Source: Henckelia pumila
Lineage: Eukaryota > Streptophyta > Magnoliopsida > Lamiales > Gesneriaceae
Reading direction: 5' to 3'
DNA: 64,000 nt
Assembly (NCBI RefSeq): GCF_033568475.1
Contig: NC_133123.1
Span: forward strand, 140,508,062 to 140,572,061
Shown in pieces: positions 47,091 through 58,713 of the stretch (within the stretch, counting starts at the first letter, position 1; each line of letters starts with the position of its first letter). Both the position numbers and the translations under genes were made by a program. A model generated the notes under the pieces. That model saw nothing but the letters and a program-made list of their open reading frames with translations, did not search any database and had not been told where the DNA came from.

Positions 47091-47202
47091 GTGAGGAAGC
47101 AGTATACGATCACGAAACAAAGGGAACAATGGACAGAACAGGAGCATAAAAAGTTTCTTGAGGCACTGAAACTTTATGGTCGAGCGTAGAGGAGAATTGA
47201 AG
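47091..47202 (+). pseudogene. Captured MYB exon of a REVEILLE/LHY-CCA1-like gene
   Basis: Exon after an AAACAG acceptor, in phase with the donor at 37037 across the retrotransposon. It reads [20 protein letters not shown], then [12 protein letters not shown], a stop, RRIE and a phase-1 donor. That is the first half of the single MYB repeat of circadian REVEILLE/LHY proteins. The invariant Trp after GRA has become TAG (47187-47189), so the DNA-binding domain cannot be completed. The rest of the repeat (SHAQKYF-type) was not found. Confidence 0.85.
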
Positions 47203-49270
47203 GTGCTTTTCTTTTTGAAATGGTGCTCTGTAAATGCATCGTTTGGTGCTTCTCTTGTATTGGTGAATTTTGAAACGCAAAAATTCTTCTAAAAGGTTTT
47301 ACTGAACTTATATCAGTAGTAATATCTATGCACTTATATCTGTTTGCAGCCCTTGTAGGCAAGAATTAGCGTAATGTTGGGCAGGTTGATTTTTGTTCGT
47401 ATTTTGTAGGTTTTGGACAGGTTTACAAGATCTCCATTGGTGCCGATTGTAATATTTCATGGCCGTCTCATTGGCTGGTTATTCAAGTGTTGGATGATTC
47501 CACTGCTCTTGTCATTAAGGTACATTTGGTGCTATGAATCACGAAAAATAGGGAATCTAGAGATTTAATTTTTGTTTGTGAATATATTTTATATATTTAT
47601 AAGTAAGTAATCCTTTTTTTTATCAGTTTCTTGAAATTAGATCAGTAATCCTCACTTTTTAATTATGTATAAATGAATACTTTACTACTCAATCGTTTTC
47701 TTGACTTCCTTCTGGCTGCCTTCTTGGTTCTTTCTATTTCTGTAGAGGGTCAATTATTCTGAGTTGTAGTAGTAATACATTACATAAGCTGTAAAATATC
47801 CAGCGAAAAAGGGGTATATCTTTTTTTTTTTTTTGGGTAAGTAACATTATATTTCTTTACTGTTAATGGTCGGTTGCGTATTTGTGATTTTCGTTTTGTT
47901 TTTGATTTCTCCTTTTGGATTGTATTCGAGTTTTTGGTTGGTTTCTGATTTTTTCTTTCTTTCTATTAGGGGGTTAGTTGTTCTGGGTAGTTTTTTTCTT
48001 TTTCTTGTTTGGGTAAGTAACATTATATTTCTTTAATGTTAATGGTTCAAAGGTTGCGTATTTAAACTCTCATTGCAGCTTCCCATGTCCCTGGTACCAA
48101 AAGGTACCTCTTTCACTTGCACTTAGCTCAAGAATAATTTCAACAGTTGCTCAATTCAAGTCTGATATTATTCATGCTTCATCTACCGGGATTATGATAC
48201 GTTTTGGCCTTATGCTACTAGTTCTGCTTGGTATACAAAAGTTTAGGGAGCATAGAATTATTTTTACTTATTCACTGGTTTTGACAATGCTTTGCAGGTG
48301 TTTGGTGCTCTTATCATTGCCAAATTACTATTGATACCAATAGTAATGTCACATCACACTCATGTTCCCTTTTTTCCCATTTTGTTCAGAAAACAATTAA
48401 AAAACTAAAATTCGTCTCTCCGTGAGTGAGTGTTCTACTGAGCTTCGAGTAGTTATTGATCCAATCCATTTTTCCTATAACTAAACCAAATTGAGAGTGC
48501 TGATAATGAATTGTTATTTTGCAGATATATTCCAAGATATACCTTCAGTTGGATTGTCAAACCAATGTGGTTAATATTGAGTAAGTGAGATATATTTGCG
48601 ATTGTAATTCGGATTTTAATTTTCGTTTTGTGGAATGTATTATTATATTCACCCATCTTTTGCCAGAATTTCTGGGTAGAGGTGCCGATCTTATGCTGGT
48701 GCCTTCTGTTGCCATTGCAAAGGATCTAGAAGCTCCTAGGGTGACAACATGTGACCTTAGTTATGCTATTAGAATACTTGTCGTTTTTTTACCATCATTT
48801 TATATTACTTAGCTTGTTTTTGGTTATGCAGATAAGTGTCCAAGTAGGGCATTACCATATTATTGTTCTCCACCATTGTTCAAATTTTAATATTTTTATT
48901 CAACGTGTTGCAGGAACTTATCTTCCGAAATCTTTTGATATTGTTAAGAAACACAAACGATGCAATACATAACGTGACTAGGGAGACTTTGCTGCAAATT
49001 AATGTATGTTCATTCTTTTTGTTTATATCTTCTTTTCTTTTTAAATATTTCTACAGTCTGTTTCTTGTGTAATTTTGTTTTGTTCAATGATCTATTGATT
49101 GATGTAGCACCGCACCTCCAAAATGAGGAGGGTTCATGGGTTGAGCCATCAATCCTCCTACCCCCATGTCAATGTAAGTCCTAAATGTGGGAGAGTTATC
49201 GCAACATTAGTTCCAATGATATTCAAACTGTGTAAATAAAATTATTTCAATCGTTTGGATTTTGTGGTAT
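47203..49270 (+). other. CACTA interior with further exon-like fragments of unknown origin
   Basis: Several short stretches look like host exons or UTRs between intron-like AT-rich sequence. Examples are 47410-47520, GADLMLVPSVAIAKDLEAP at about 48670-48740, ELIFRNLLILLRNTNDAIHN at about 48914-48975 and APHLQNEEGSWVEPSILL at about 49106-49165. None was identified. They may come from more than one captured gene. Confidence 0.35.
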
Positions 49271-50428
49271 GTCAGGGATGACTACAAGGCTTGAGAGCTG
49301 AATGCAATTCCAATCAATTTCCAACTATAGCTGTAGTGGCATCATATGACACATTTGGAGCTGCTCCAGTTAATTATTTTTTACTGAACATTTACCTTTC
49401 TTTTATTTTTTGTTTTTTTGGATAGTATATGGCCTTATGCCATCTCAATTCTTACAGGCATTATCCGTTGGAAGTGATAGCAATGGAAGTGGAATTGTGG
49501 CACTTCTAGAAATAGCTAGGTTATTTTCAGCTTTGTTTAAAAATCCTAAGACAAGAGGAAAGTATAATTTTCTCTTTGTCCTGAAATCTAGAGAAACTTA
49601 CAACTACAATGGAACTCAAAAGATACATTTTCTTCACAAAAGGCTTACTATCCTTCACACTCGTATGTCGTCTGTTTTACCAGATTTTGATTTGACACAG
49701 AGGCTTTAATAGTGGCTACGGAGCTTGGACCAAAGGTTTCGTGAAACTATTGACTATGTTATTTGCTTGAATAACCTTGGTTCATCTAACAATGAGTTAT
49801 GGATTATGTCTCCAAGCCTCCCGAGAATGCATATATAAAACAAATTTTTGAGGTAACCCTGATTAGTTTTTGTGATGTAGAAACATGGCGATTGACAGGA
49901 AGCTATCTCTATGCAACTGTGCTTCTGTCTTACTAGTGTAATTTTACAGGGTTTTTCCAGCGTGCCTGGAGAATTGAGACTAAAAGTTGGTCTGAAGCAC
50001 AAGAAGATTAACATATCTAATCCTCGAGTAAGTATCTTGTTTGTTTTTGCATAGTTGGACTACAATGGCAGTCTCTGGACTAAGAATACTTTTGGCAGCA
50101 AATTTCATCTGTCAAGAAAAATTGTGTTTAAGTGAACTAATGGTGGTTTCTTTAGAAATATAATAATTGGATAAGTGTATGTAGTGAGTTCGGGGTATCT
50201 TGATGGATATTTGTTGAGTCCCAGAAGTTGTGTATTGCGTGAAACATGTCTTATTCTCAAACCATTATCTTGTGTGTTAAATTTCATTAATTTCTATATA
50301 TTCTCACTTTTTCTAGATCAACTTTCAGATTTTTATTCCTAAGGCTAAAGCTGTGATGTATTCCAGATTGCATGGGAGCATGAGCAATTTTATGATTCAA
50401 CATCTACAAGGTTACACATCTATCAGGT
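49271..50428 (+). pseudogene. Captured nicalin-like (M28 peptidase fold) gene fragment
   Basis: Nicalin is an ER membrane protein with a nicastrin-like, M28-type lumenal domain. Recognisable exon pieces, in order, are NQFPTIAVVASYDTFGAAP (about 49310-49368) and ALSVGSDSNGSGIVALLEIA with RLFSALFKNPKTRGKYNFLF (49460-49580). Then come ENAYIKQIFE (about 49823-49853), LKVGLKHKKINISNPR (about 49985-50030), AWEHEQF (50375-50395) and TRLHIYQ (to 50428). Defects include a lost donor after the first piece (GT is TT), frameshifts after 49580, and an internal loss joining AWEHEQF directly to the segment before HIYQ. Clearly non-functional as a peptidase-fold protein. Confidence 0.72.
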
Positions 50429-50920
50429 AATAATCAAACTAGATCTTTTTTTTCTACTCTCGCCGATCCAGAAGATGCGCACAAATGGTATATACATAAC
50501 AACCATGACAAATTGACAAGCACAATTGCAGTTTCTACATTGAGTTTACTCTTTCCTTAATTTACTATATGCAGTTTTGAAGATCCTCTCTACCTAATTT
50601 GATCGTTTAATGGAGAATGATTTGAAACTTCTTATTCTTCTAAGAGATCTTGGGACTAGTTAGTCTTGCACCATTACCACAAACTTATCGTTAGTCATTA
50701 CCACAAACTGAGTTTAATAGTAGAGTTGGTTTTATGTATTTTTATGGAACATACTCTGCAACACTGCTTTTCCATTTATTTGTTTGCTTTTATCACGCCT
50801 GCAGTCTCATAGATGTTTTTACATTCAAGTGACCTCACCAAGAAACCATAGATGTTTACTTGTTTCTTGAAAATGATTACATTCCTATTGACATTTAGCT
50901 TTTTTTTTTTTACATTTCAG

Positions 50921-51020
50921 GTTGCAGGATCCATCAAGAACCAATATTACAGCCAAGATCATTTTGATGAAGTTAGAAATGAATGGAGTGAATTTCTCTA
51001 CTCCTATGTAGGTGTCTAAG
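50921..51020 (+). pseudogene. Exon-like end fragment of the captured gene block
   Basis: After an ACATTTCAG acceptor the frame reads VAGSIKNQYYSQDHFDEV then RNEWSEFLYSYVG and a stop. VAG could continue the nicalin HIYQVAS segment, but the remainder does not fit and suggests another joined gene. Not identified. Confidence 0.35.
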
Positions 51021-51249
51021 TGTGTCATGCACGTTAGGATAATGTTTTGTTTTGTCTTTGTTAATACACTAGTTTTGTGGAAATACTTGTCGATACATAC
51101 ATATTTTCGGGTTATTTTGGTGGATATATATGTAGATTTATGGATGTTCGTCGTTTTGGGATGGATACTTTATGAATTTTATTAGTTTATTTTATGTTTA
51201 AAAAATGTATTTATATTGTGGTATTTTTGTATCTAAATTTTTATGTAGT

Positions 51250-51781
51250 AAAACATATGTTTTTACTTCACTAAAATTAAATGACGAAGTTAAAAAGAAG
51301 GGGATGTTAAAAACATCCTTTTACTTCGTCAATTAGTGAATTGTTGAAGTCAAAAAATGTCTTCTACTTTGTCAATTAGTGACATTGTCGAAGTATAAGT
51401 ATATCTTTTATTTCGGTAATTTCATTAATTAACGAAGTACAAGAATATATTTTACTTCGAGAATTTATAAAATTAACGAAGTAAAAGAACATCTTTTACT
51501 TCGTTAATAAATGAAATTTTCGAAGTAAAAAATATGTTTTTACTTCAGCAATTAATGAAATTAACGAAGTAAAATATATGTTTTTACTTCGGCATCGGCC
51601 TAATGCTGGACCGGTTTTGGCTCCATGAACCGGCCAAAGACTTCGGTAATTTCAGGGCTAAGACTTCGGTTATAACGCGAAGTAAAATAGTACCCTATTA
51701 CTTCACGTGACACTACTTCGATAATTATCTACCTACGACTTCATTTAATAACCGAAGTCTTTTGCGACTTTTCTACTAGTG
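51250..51781. repeat. Right subterminal repeat region of the CACTA element
   Basis: At least eight units built on TTTTACTTCG and CGAAGTAAAA, in alternating orientation, spaced by AATTAATGAAATTA-like sequence. These are the usual transposase-binding repeats inside CACTA ends. The left end has a shorter set (35960-36170). Confidence 0.85.
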
Positions 51782-51941
51782 GTTAAATATGAAATTAAAA
51801 AATATTATTTATATTTGAAATTATATTTAAATTTTTTTATCGATTATTATATATATATGTATATACATATATCTTTGTGTATTCTTTGGATTTTTTTATC
51901 TCTCTTTATAAAATTTTTGGATCCACCCTGATAGTAATTAA

Positions 51942-52136
51942 GGCCTCGTTTGGTTTCAAAAGTTAGGCCAAAAAAGCACTTTTTTAAGTGCTTTTTATTT
52001 AATAAAGTGTTTGGTTGACCAAAAAGTGTTTAAATAAGCACTTTTTAAAGTTAAAATTAGAGCTTTTTCAAAAGCCAAAAATTATAGCTTAAAAAGTGCT
52101 TTTTTAAAAAAATATCTACCAAATCCAAGCGGGGCC
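51942..52136. mobile_element. Tourist-like (PIF/Harbinger) MITE
   Basis: 195 bp beginning GGCCTCGTTTGGTTTCAAAA and ending CCAAATCCAAGCGGGGCC, flanked by TAA on both sides (51939-51941 and 52137-52139). Multiple AAAAGTGCTTTTT palindromes lie inside. The target site fits PIF/Harbinger elements. Confidence 0.8.
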
Positions 52137-52139
52137 TAA

Positions 52140-55061
52140 GGGTATGCTGGTGTTTTAAAATTTGATATTTTCTTCATTTTGGTATGTGATTATATTTTTG
52201 TATTTTTTCGTTTGGTAGATCAAAGATAAGCTCAAACATAAATTAGACTAGCATTTTGTTGCACGCATTGCGTGCTAACTTCATTTTATAATAAAATTAT
52301 ATTTCATTAAAGCCGAAAAATAAAATTATTGTATTATATATTAAATACAAAAATTGGGGAGAAAAAAGTAATTCAATGAAAAAAAAAATCATAACTGAAG
52401 GAAAAAAAAAATTGAGATGGTGGATAAAAGCGGTTGTGTGTGTGGGTGGTTTTTTTTAAGTGTGTGGGTGGTTTTTTTTAATTTATTAATCATTTAAATT
52501 AACATATCAAGAGACTAAGAGGTTCTTACATAATATATATGAATAGATAATATGTTACATTATAGATCCACGGTATCTCAAATATAAAGTTTAAACGTGC
52601 ATCTCGAATGGAGCACTAATTTTTCCATTTTTTAAAAAAGGTTCTGATTCAGAAAATTGAATACAAGAATCGAAATCGTTGAATTATATTTTTTCCATAA
52701 ATTAATATATTATCAAATTATATAATATCTTATCATATTAGAAAAATTTTAATTCAACATTTTCATAGATAATGAAACTATAATCATATTAATTTATTCA
52801 TAAGTTATAATTCATATAATTTATTTCGAATTTATATTCGAACAAACAAAAGTGATGATCGAACTCAATTAAATTAAATTCCAATAAATTTGAGACGCTT
52901 ATATAATTTTTCTGTGATATGCATCCACTTTTTCTAAGATTCGTGAAAGATTAGTGGTTTGAATTTAGGGTAGGACATAATATAATTGTCTCTTAAAGCA
53001 CAGGGCATGTAATCTTTGAATTAATCTTTGGTAGGAGCACTGGCGTGGGTTGCGACTTGCGAGTGGAATTAATTACTTTAGATAACGATGATTATTAGTT
53101 GTTGTCTTTGTCCCTCATGAAATTAAAGTCTAAAGTGTCATTTTTAAGATTGATTGATTGATTTTGTACAACTGAATTAAAATATTTTCTGCAATAAAGT
53201 CTCCATAAAATATGGAAGAAAAGATGTATTATTGGTGGTTCGTTCGATCCTAGAGACTGGGCATTGCCACATCCATTGAAATTATGACATTTGGCATTTT
53301 TTCCCCACCTAATCGCAATTAACAAACAACGCAAGTACGCAACCAAACCGAACTTTTGTTTTTTTATATCTACTTCTAACATATTGAATTAGTCAACACT
53401 TTGTCTTTTCTGTCCTAAGAAAAATTTTTTTGAAAAAAACCATCGAAGGGTTTTACATACGTATTTGTTCTTTTACAAAACCTTCACGACCACCAGAAAT
53501 GAAATCGGTAATTGTCCCCGAGTTGAGTTTTATAATTTTCGCATGGAGATGTTCAATCTTGTGATTTTTTTTTATCCCTCTCTCGTAATTATCAAAATTT
53601 TGATAATATTATAGGGAAAATTTCTTTGGGGGCCGATGTGACACTAATGCAATGATGATTTGTATAGTGTCACGTAAGCATTTTAAAAAAAAATGATTGA
53701 AATTGCCAAAAATCGAAACATACAGGACTAAAACTGAAATATGAAAATATAGAAGACCAAATTCGCAAAATGACAAACATACCGAACCAAAATTACCTTT
53801 TTTCTCTAATATTATATGTTTCAAAAATTATAATTTCAGTTTTATATGTTGGCCTGTTTTTTTATTTTAGTCGTATAACTTTTGGAACTTTGGTTTTAGA
53901 CTAGTAGCTTACATTTTTTTTGGGTTTTTGTAATTTTTTCCATCGAAAGTCACTAAATCAATCTAATATTACTTATTTAACGCCGATTTTCCCCCATAAG
54001 ATTCATATGGTTAGAATTAAGTTTATATTAACATATTACAAATATACATAATCATAATAAAACGACAAGTTTTTTGCCCCGATTTTTTATTTTTTTATTT
54101 TTTTTAATTTTTTATTTATTTTTGTGTAATGAATTTTAATTTGTGTAACATATGATTAATTTTTGCGCAAATGATTTTATAATGATATAAAGAATATACA
54201 TAAATTTCAGATTTTTCGTATATTTCGAGCTTTCAAAAGAAATTTTGTAACCTTAATATCCACTCAATAATTCACTAATAAGTTCAAATATTTTGAATCC
54301 AGCTCAACTCAAAATATTTGAAATTTTCGAATATCGAATATCGAACAGGAGGTCTCACACTCCACCATTTCAATTATCATCGTTAATGGCATGCTTCTCA
54401 TGAGTAGACACATCAATTACCACATGCGTGAGAGACTCTGAATCGAAGAATTAAAAGTGAGCAAAGATTACATTCGCTAGCTGTTTATAGTGAAGTTCAA
54501 ATATTTTTACCATTTACATCATACTCCACGTTGAGGGACGTTGTCTCCTTCATGTATGACTTCAATGGATTCATCAAGTGAAATATATTACATATTTTCC
54601 AAACAGATATTATAAGAGTTATAATAAAATATCAAACATTTAATTTTCACTCTTAATATTTCAATTATTAATGAATTATTTCATTATGAAAGATAGGGAT
54701 TGGTGAGGGATAAATAATATGGAAAGACAACAAATGGTTTGGTACGGTTTGAAAATATAATCTCTGTTGGAGTACCCTCTGTATATGTATATCGCTAAGC
54801 TTCTCAACAATATTTATAACACCCTAAACAATAGCATACAATCATCACAAATTCAGCACCAATCTTTTGTTTTCAACGACACAAACTTCAATCAATAAAT
54901 TTACAACTAGGAATCTTTTTTTATTTAGACAGTGTTTGCAACCTCTAAAAATAAATTATTATGAAGATTTTTTCACAAAATTTGTTAAAAGAATCTCCAT
55001 AATCACTTATTTTTACACTACCTTAGTATATAAATTTATTCTTCATATTAATTCTCTAGTA
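52140..55061. other. Spacer between the CACTA element and the WAT1 pseudogene
   Basis: AT-rich. A diverged piece resembling the GTGACATCG fold-back family is at about 53620-53850. A 95-codon minus frame at 53095-53382 has no recognised motif. Sequence just before 55062 may be the old WAT1 promoter. Confidence 0.45.
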
Positions 55062-55618
55062 ATGGCAGATTCCCGCGGCGCCGTAGGTACAAGAATGTGG
55101 TTGATAGCGGAGAAATTCCAGCTGGACTTGGCTATGTTGGCCTTGCAATTTGGCTACGCAGGTTTTCATTTGGTTTCACGTGCTGCCCTTAACATGAGCA
55201 TTAGCTGCAAAATTGTGTTCCCGTTTATAGAAACATACTTAATTGTCTTGTTCCTTCTCTTGCCTTTTGCCTATTTTCTTGAAAAGTAGGTCGATTTTTT
55301 TTTATTTTTTTTTTGGCATACATAATCAAATAACTATAAGTAACTTAATGGTTAATTTACTTGAAAATTAATTTGGAGTCAATGTTACCAGGAAGGAAAG
55401 GCCACCCCTTTGATGGAACTTTATCATCCAATTCTTCCTTCTTAATTGCTATTGTTGGGTACGTATGGGTATCATATTATATTCTTGCAAAAATATTTGT
55501 TATTTCATTAGTACATGCAAAAAATGGCAGGATAACTGCAAATAAAGGCTTCTACCTGTTGGGATTGGATAATACGTCACCAACACGTTTATTATGGCTG
55601 CTCTACTCAGAAAAGTAA
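55062..55618 (+). pseudogene. WAT1-related (nodulin MtN21/UMAMIT, EamA) transporter pseudogene, 5' part
   Basis: Family members are ten-helix plant transporters of amino acids or auxin. Exon 1 (55062 to about 55287) reads LAMLALQFGYAGFHLVSRAA and LLLPFAYFLEK. Exon 2 starts after TTACCAG at about 55391 with KERPPL and then meets TGA. Exon 3 starts after a GGCAG acceptor near 55530 and reads ITANKGFYLLGLDNTSPT, after which similarity ends. The usual segment after KIVFPV is read through a local frame change, restored a few codons later. Most of the transporter (helices 4-10) is missing. A truncated, frameshifted pseudogene. Confidence 0.82.
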
Positions 55619-55649
55619 AATCAAGAAATTTGTACAAATATTAATATTT

Positions 55650-55880
55650 CAAAGTTGCCAATGAGCCCTTAGCCATTGGGCTAAGGGTGAGGTATTGAGA
55701 TCAATTGATCTCACGTTTGATTCTCGTTGATTGTAGGTAGTTTTTTAATTTATTTAGATAGATTTAAGTAGTTTTTTTTGTTTGAAATGAGAAAGTCTCG
55801 GGTCAGTGTTCAAGTCCCGTCGGTTGTGCGGACAATTTCATTACATTGTTATAATTGATTACTTGTAATCTTGTAGTTGT
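55650..55880 (+). mobile_element. tRNA-derived SINE, plus-strand copy
   Basis: The head reads CCTTAGCCATTGGGCTAAGG with a degenerate box B (GTTTGATTC). The body reads TGTAGGTAGTTTT, a gap, GTTCAAGTCCCGTCGGTTGT and GCGGACAATTTCATTACATT. The same head-body order occurs inverted at 62720-62915, showing a dispersed family. Confidence 0.72.
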
Positions 55881-56130
55881 ACTCTCAAAAAAATTTAATA
55901 GGGTCAATGCTCAAATCTCGTCGGTTGTGCGGACAGTTTCATTATATCTCAAATTCCGTCAATTGTGCTGGCAGTTTCATTACATTAATTGTTGTAATTG
56001 ATTACTTGTAATCTCAAAAAAAAAAATTAATAGAGTCAATGCTCAAATCTCGTCGGTTGTGAGGGCAGTTTCATTAAATTATTATAATTGTTTACTTGTA
56101 ATATTGTACTTGTTCTCTAAAAAAAAATTA
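55800..56130 (+). repeat. Tandem reiteration of the SINE 3' body
   Basis: The unit TCAAATCTCGTCGGTTGTGC/GGACAGTTTCATTA/ATTGATTACTTGTAAT recurs four times with small changes (from about 55800, 55900, 55945 and 56035), each ending in an A-rich run. It follows directly on the SINE at 55650. Confidence 0.65.
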
Positions 56131-56508
56131 ATATTTCAAAGTTGATGTTAAAAAATGTATATATCAGGATAGAGAAAGTAAGGGTTGATAGACAAGATGG
56201 CATCTCAAAACAAAAAAAAAAAAAAAGGATTTATTTAACTAAATAACCTCCGTTTGACCATGATTTGGGAATATAACCTTCTCAATTTTTTTTTTATTTT
56301 GTTTTTGCATTTTCTTTGTATTTGAAGGTCATTTTGCAAATTTTTTTTGAAAGAACGTCATAAATCAAAAAATTTGGTTGACCAAGGTTATTTTTCAAAC
56401 TCTCCCATCTCAAAAGTGGTGGGGACACTTGTCTGAAAGTATTTGACTCTTTCATTTGAATCACAATATTTAACAATTAACTGAAAATAGGGGCCTGTTA
56501 AGTGTATC
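56131..56508. other. Spacer
   Basis: A-rich runs and AT-rich sequence. Nothing further seen. Confidence 0.5.
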
Positions 56509-58713
56509 TGTAAGGCCCGAGATTATTTAATTTTAATTTAAAAATATTTAATTTGAGAATTTTTGGAGTTTAGATTTAAATTCTAATATTCTTAAATTAT
56601 TTAGATTGAAATTGAATTAAAAAGAAGTTTCAAGGGCCAATTTGCAAATAGTGAAGAAATGAGGGGTCAAAGTGCAATTTTTATAGCTAGTGGAGGACAC
56701 TTGTCTACACATGAATCTGAACGTGTATTGTAAGCATTTTGAATCAGAATTATCAATTTCTTCAGCCCAAAATCGAGAACATCATATTCTACCTTGGAAT
56801 TTTGTCTTCCAAGTTAAATATTTCAAGATCCGTGCATCCGAATTAAATTTCGGGCATAGTTCCGTGATCCTTGAAAGAAGAGCTTAAATTTGGTGTAAGT
56901 ATCTTTATGATTCAGGATATTTCGAAATTGTGTGTGTGAAGAACTCAGAATTTGAGTATGGATTTATGTTCTTGAGATTCTATGTGTTGTATTATCGCAA
57001 TCGGGTCGAAGATTGGATGCCGTTTCTATTTCTTATGAATTTTTCAGCATGTATTTCGAAATGGTAGCTGCTGATATGCTGGTATATTGATGTATTTTGG
57101 CTGGTATATCATGTATTTGAAGTAGATATGAATGATAGATTGGTTGGATTTCAGTTTCGATTACCGATTTCGTACCGTTACGCCGTCGGTTTGAAAAATG
57201 ATTAAGTTTGAGTCTAGATTGTTTGAGCTGAGTATGGTGTGAGTTCTTGCTGATGTTCTTAGACATGTTTGATGTATTTTCAGATTGAAAACAGGGGACT
57301 TCAAGTTAAGAATCACGACTTCGAAACCAATCGACGGAAGAACAAGGTTTGTGACTTGTTAGCCTTGAAGATTGAGAAGAGAATGAGCAGATTTTGATTG
57401 TGTTCTTGTTGTACAGCTATATCAGATTTGAAGAGCTTTGAAACCAAGTTTGAAAGGTATAAGACAACCTTTGAATAAGGGCTTGTACATTCAAGAGATT
57501 TTGCTTGAATGCCCTTTCAAAACCACATACTATGTGCTTATATGTGTTGTATTTGCACATTTACTTGCTTGTTTGACTTAGCTTGTTATTAGTTGGCTTT
57601 TACTCTTATGCTTCTAGATTTTGATGCATTCATCTTGAGCCAACAATCCTTTGAGATTTGAAATGGCAGATTCGCCAAAAGAATACGGATGTTTGGATAT
57701 ATATAAAGGAACCTAGGAGATAGATCAACTCCTATGGTTAGAAACTTGATATAGTATGCCAAAGTCCGGGAAAAGAGCTCAACGCCACCCCGAAAGGGAG
57801 AGTAGGTGGGAGATTTGTTGTGTTCTTCTTCCCCGGGATCCCAAGAACTGATATAGAACTTGATAGCAGATTTTTAAAATCATGCATTGCAATAGATTGG
57901 TTTAATGCTTGTTGAGATGTTTATATGAGTATTTCTTTGAACTATATATTATGCATGATCTAGTTGTTATATACGGGGATTCAATTCTCACCGGAGATAT
58001 CCGGCTACTTCTATGTTTGTATGTGTGCATGGGAATAGATGGGGCGAGTACAGGACAAAGAAGGTTGTAAAAAGAACGAGAGCAAGAGTAGCATGTGGTG
58101 AACTCGGGTTTATGCAGTAGAGTTGATGTCAACCTTTGTATTTAGATCTTGTCTATGTTTTGTTATAAACACTTGCATATAAAGACTTGTATGAATGGCA
58201 AGAATAAGAACATTTGAGCATATAGATATGTATGTTGTCAAGAACAAGAGTATGTAAGATCTTATGGTTGTATGTCAAGTTCCTTGTTTAGTTACTTGGT
58301 TAGTTCATGGATTTGCATGTTTTCATCTAGATTTTGATGTTAAATTCATGCTATATATGTTTGTCAGTGTTTGAGGATCAAAACAGGGACAAAGACATCA
58401 TTTTTCAGCTGTTTGGAAGGCAAATCAGAGGGCCAGGCGCGGCCGCGCCTAACCAAGGCACCTTGGGTGCCTTGGACCGAGCCCTATGCGCGCCCGCGCC
58501 ACATGAGGCGCGCCCGCGCGTCAAGGTCTACTAAAAAAAAAAAAAAAATTTGTTGATCGTTTGCGACGTGTTTTTGCGTCGCCAAATGTATGGTTTTGCG
58601 TTGCCAAATGTTCTGTATTATTTATTTGATTTTTAAGCAGATTAATTTTCTGATTGAATATTTTTTGTTATTAATCGCCCTTTAAGATGAGATTAGCATC
58701 CGAGGTCCCCACA
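56509..58713 (+). mobile_element. Solo LTR (gypsy-type), 2.2 kb
   Basis: Begins TGTAAGGCCCGAGATTAT and ends GAGGTCCCCACA (TG...CA), flanked by the perfect 5-bp duplication GTATC (56504-56508 and 58714-58718). There is no pol coding inside, so it is a solo LTR left by recombination between the two LTRs of a full element. A GC-rich patch at 58425-58520 includes the 14-bp palindrome GGCGCGGCCGCGCC. Confidence 0.9.

Larger units (their letters stand above)
35926..51781. mobile_element. CACTA (En/Spm, CMC) transposon with captured genes and a nested retrotransposon
   Basis: The left end is CACTAGTAGAAAAT; the reverse complement of the right end is CACTAGTAGAAAAG, so 13 bp of the inverted ends are identical. 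The element is flanked by a 3-bp duplication, GTT (35923-35925 and 51782-51784). Subterminal regions (35960-36170 and 51250-51770) are packed with TTTTACTTCG/CGAAGTAAAA units in both orientations, as expected for transposase binding. No TNPA/TNP2-like transposase was recognised, so it is probably non-autonomous. Inside are captured host-gene fragments on the plus strand and a 9.9-kb gypsy element. Without the gypsy insertion it would be about 5.9 kb. Confidence 0.93.

Noticed and set aside
53095-53382. 95-codon minus-strand frame
   Set aside because: No recognisable domain and AT-rich spacer composition; not enough to call a gene.
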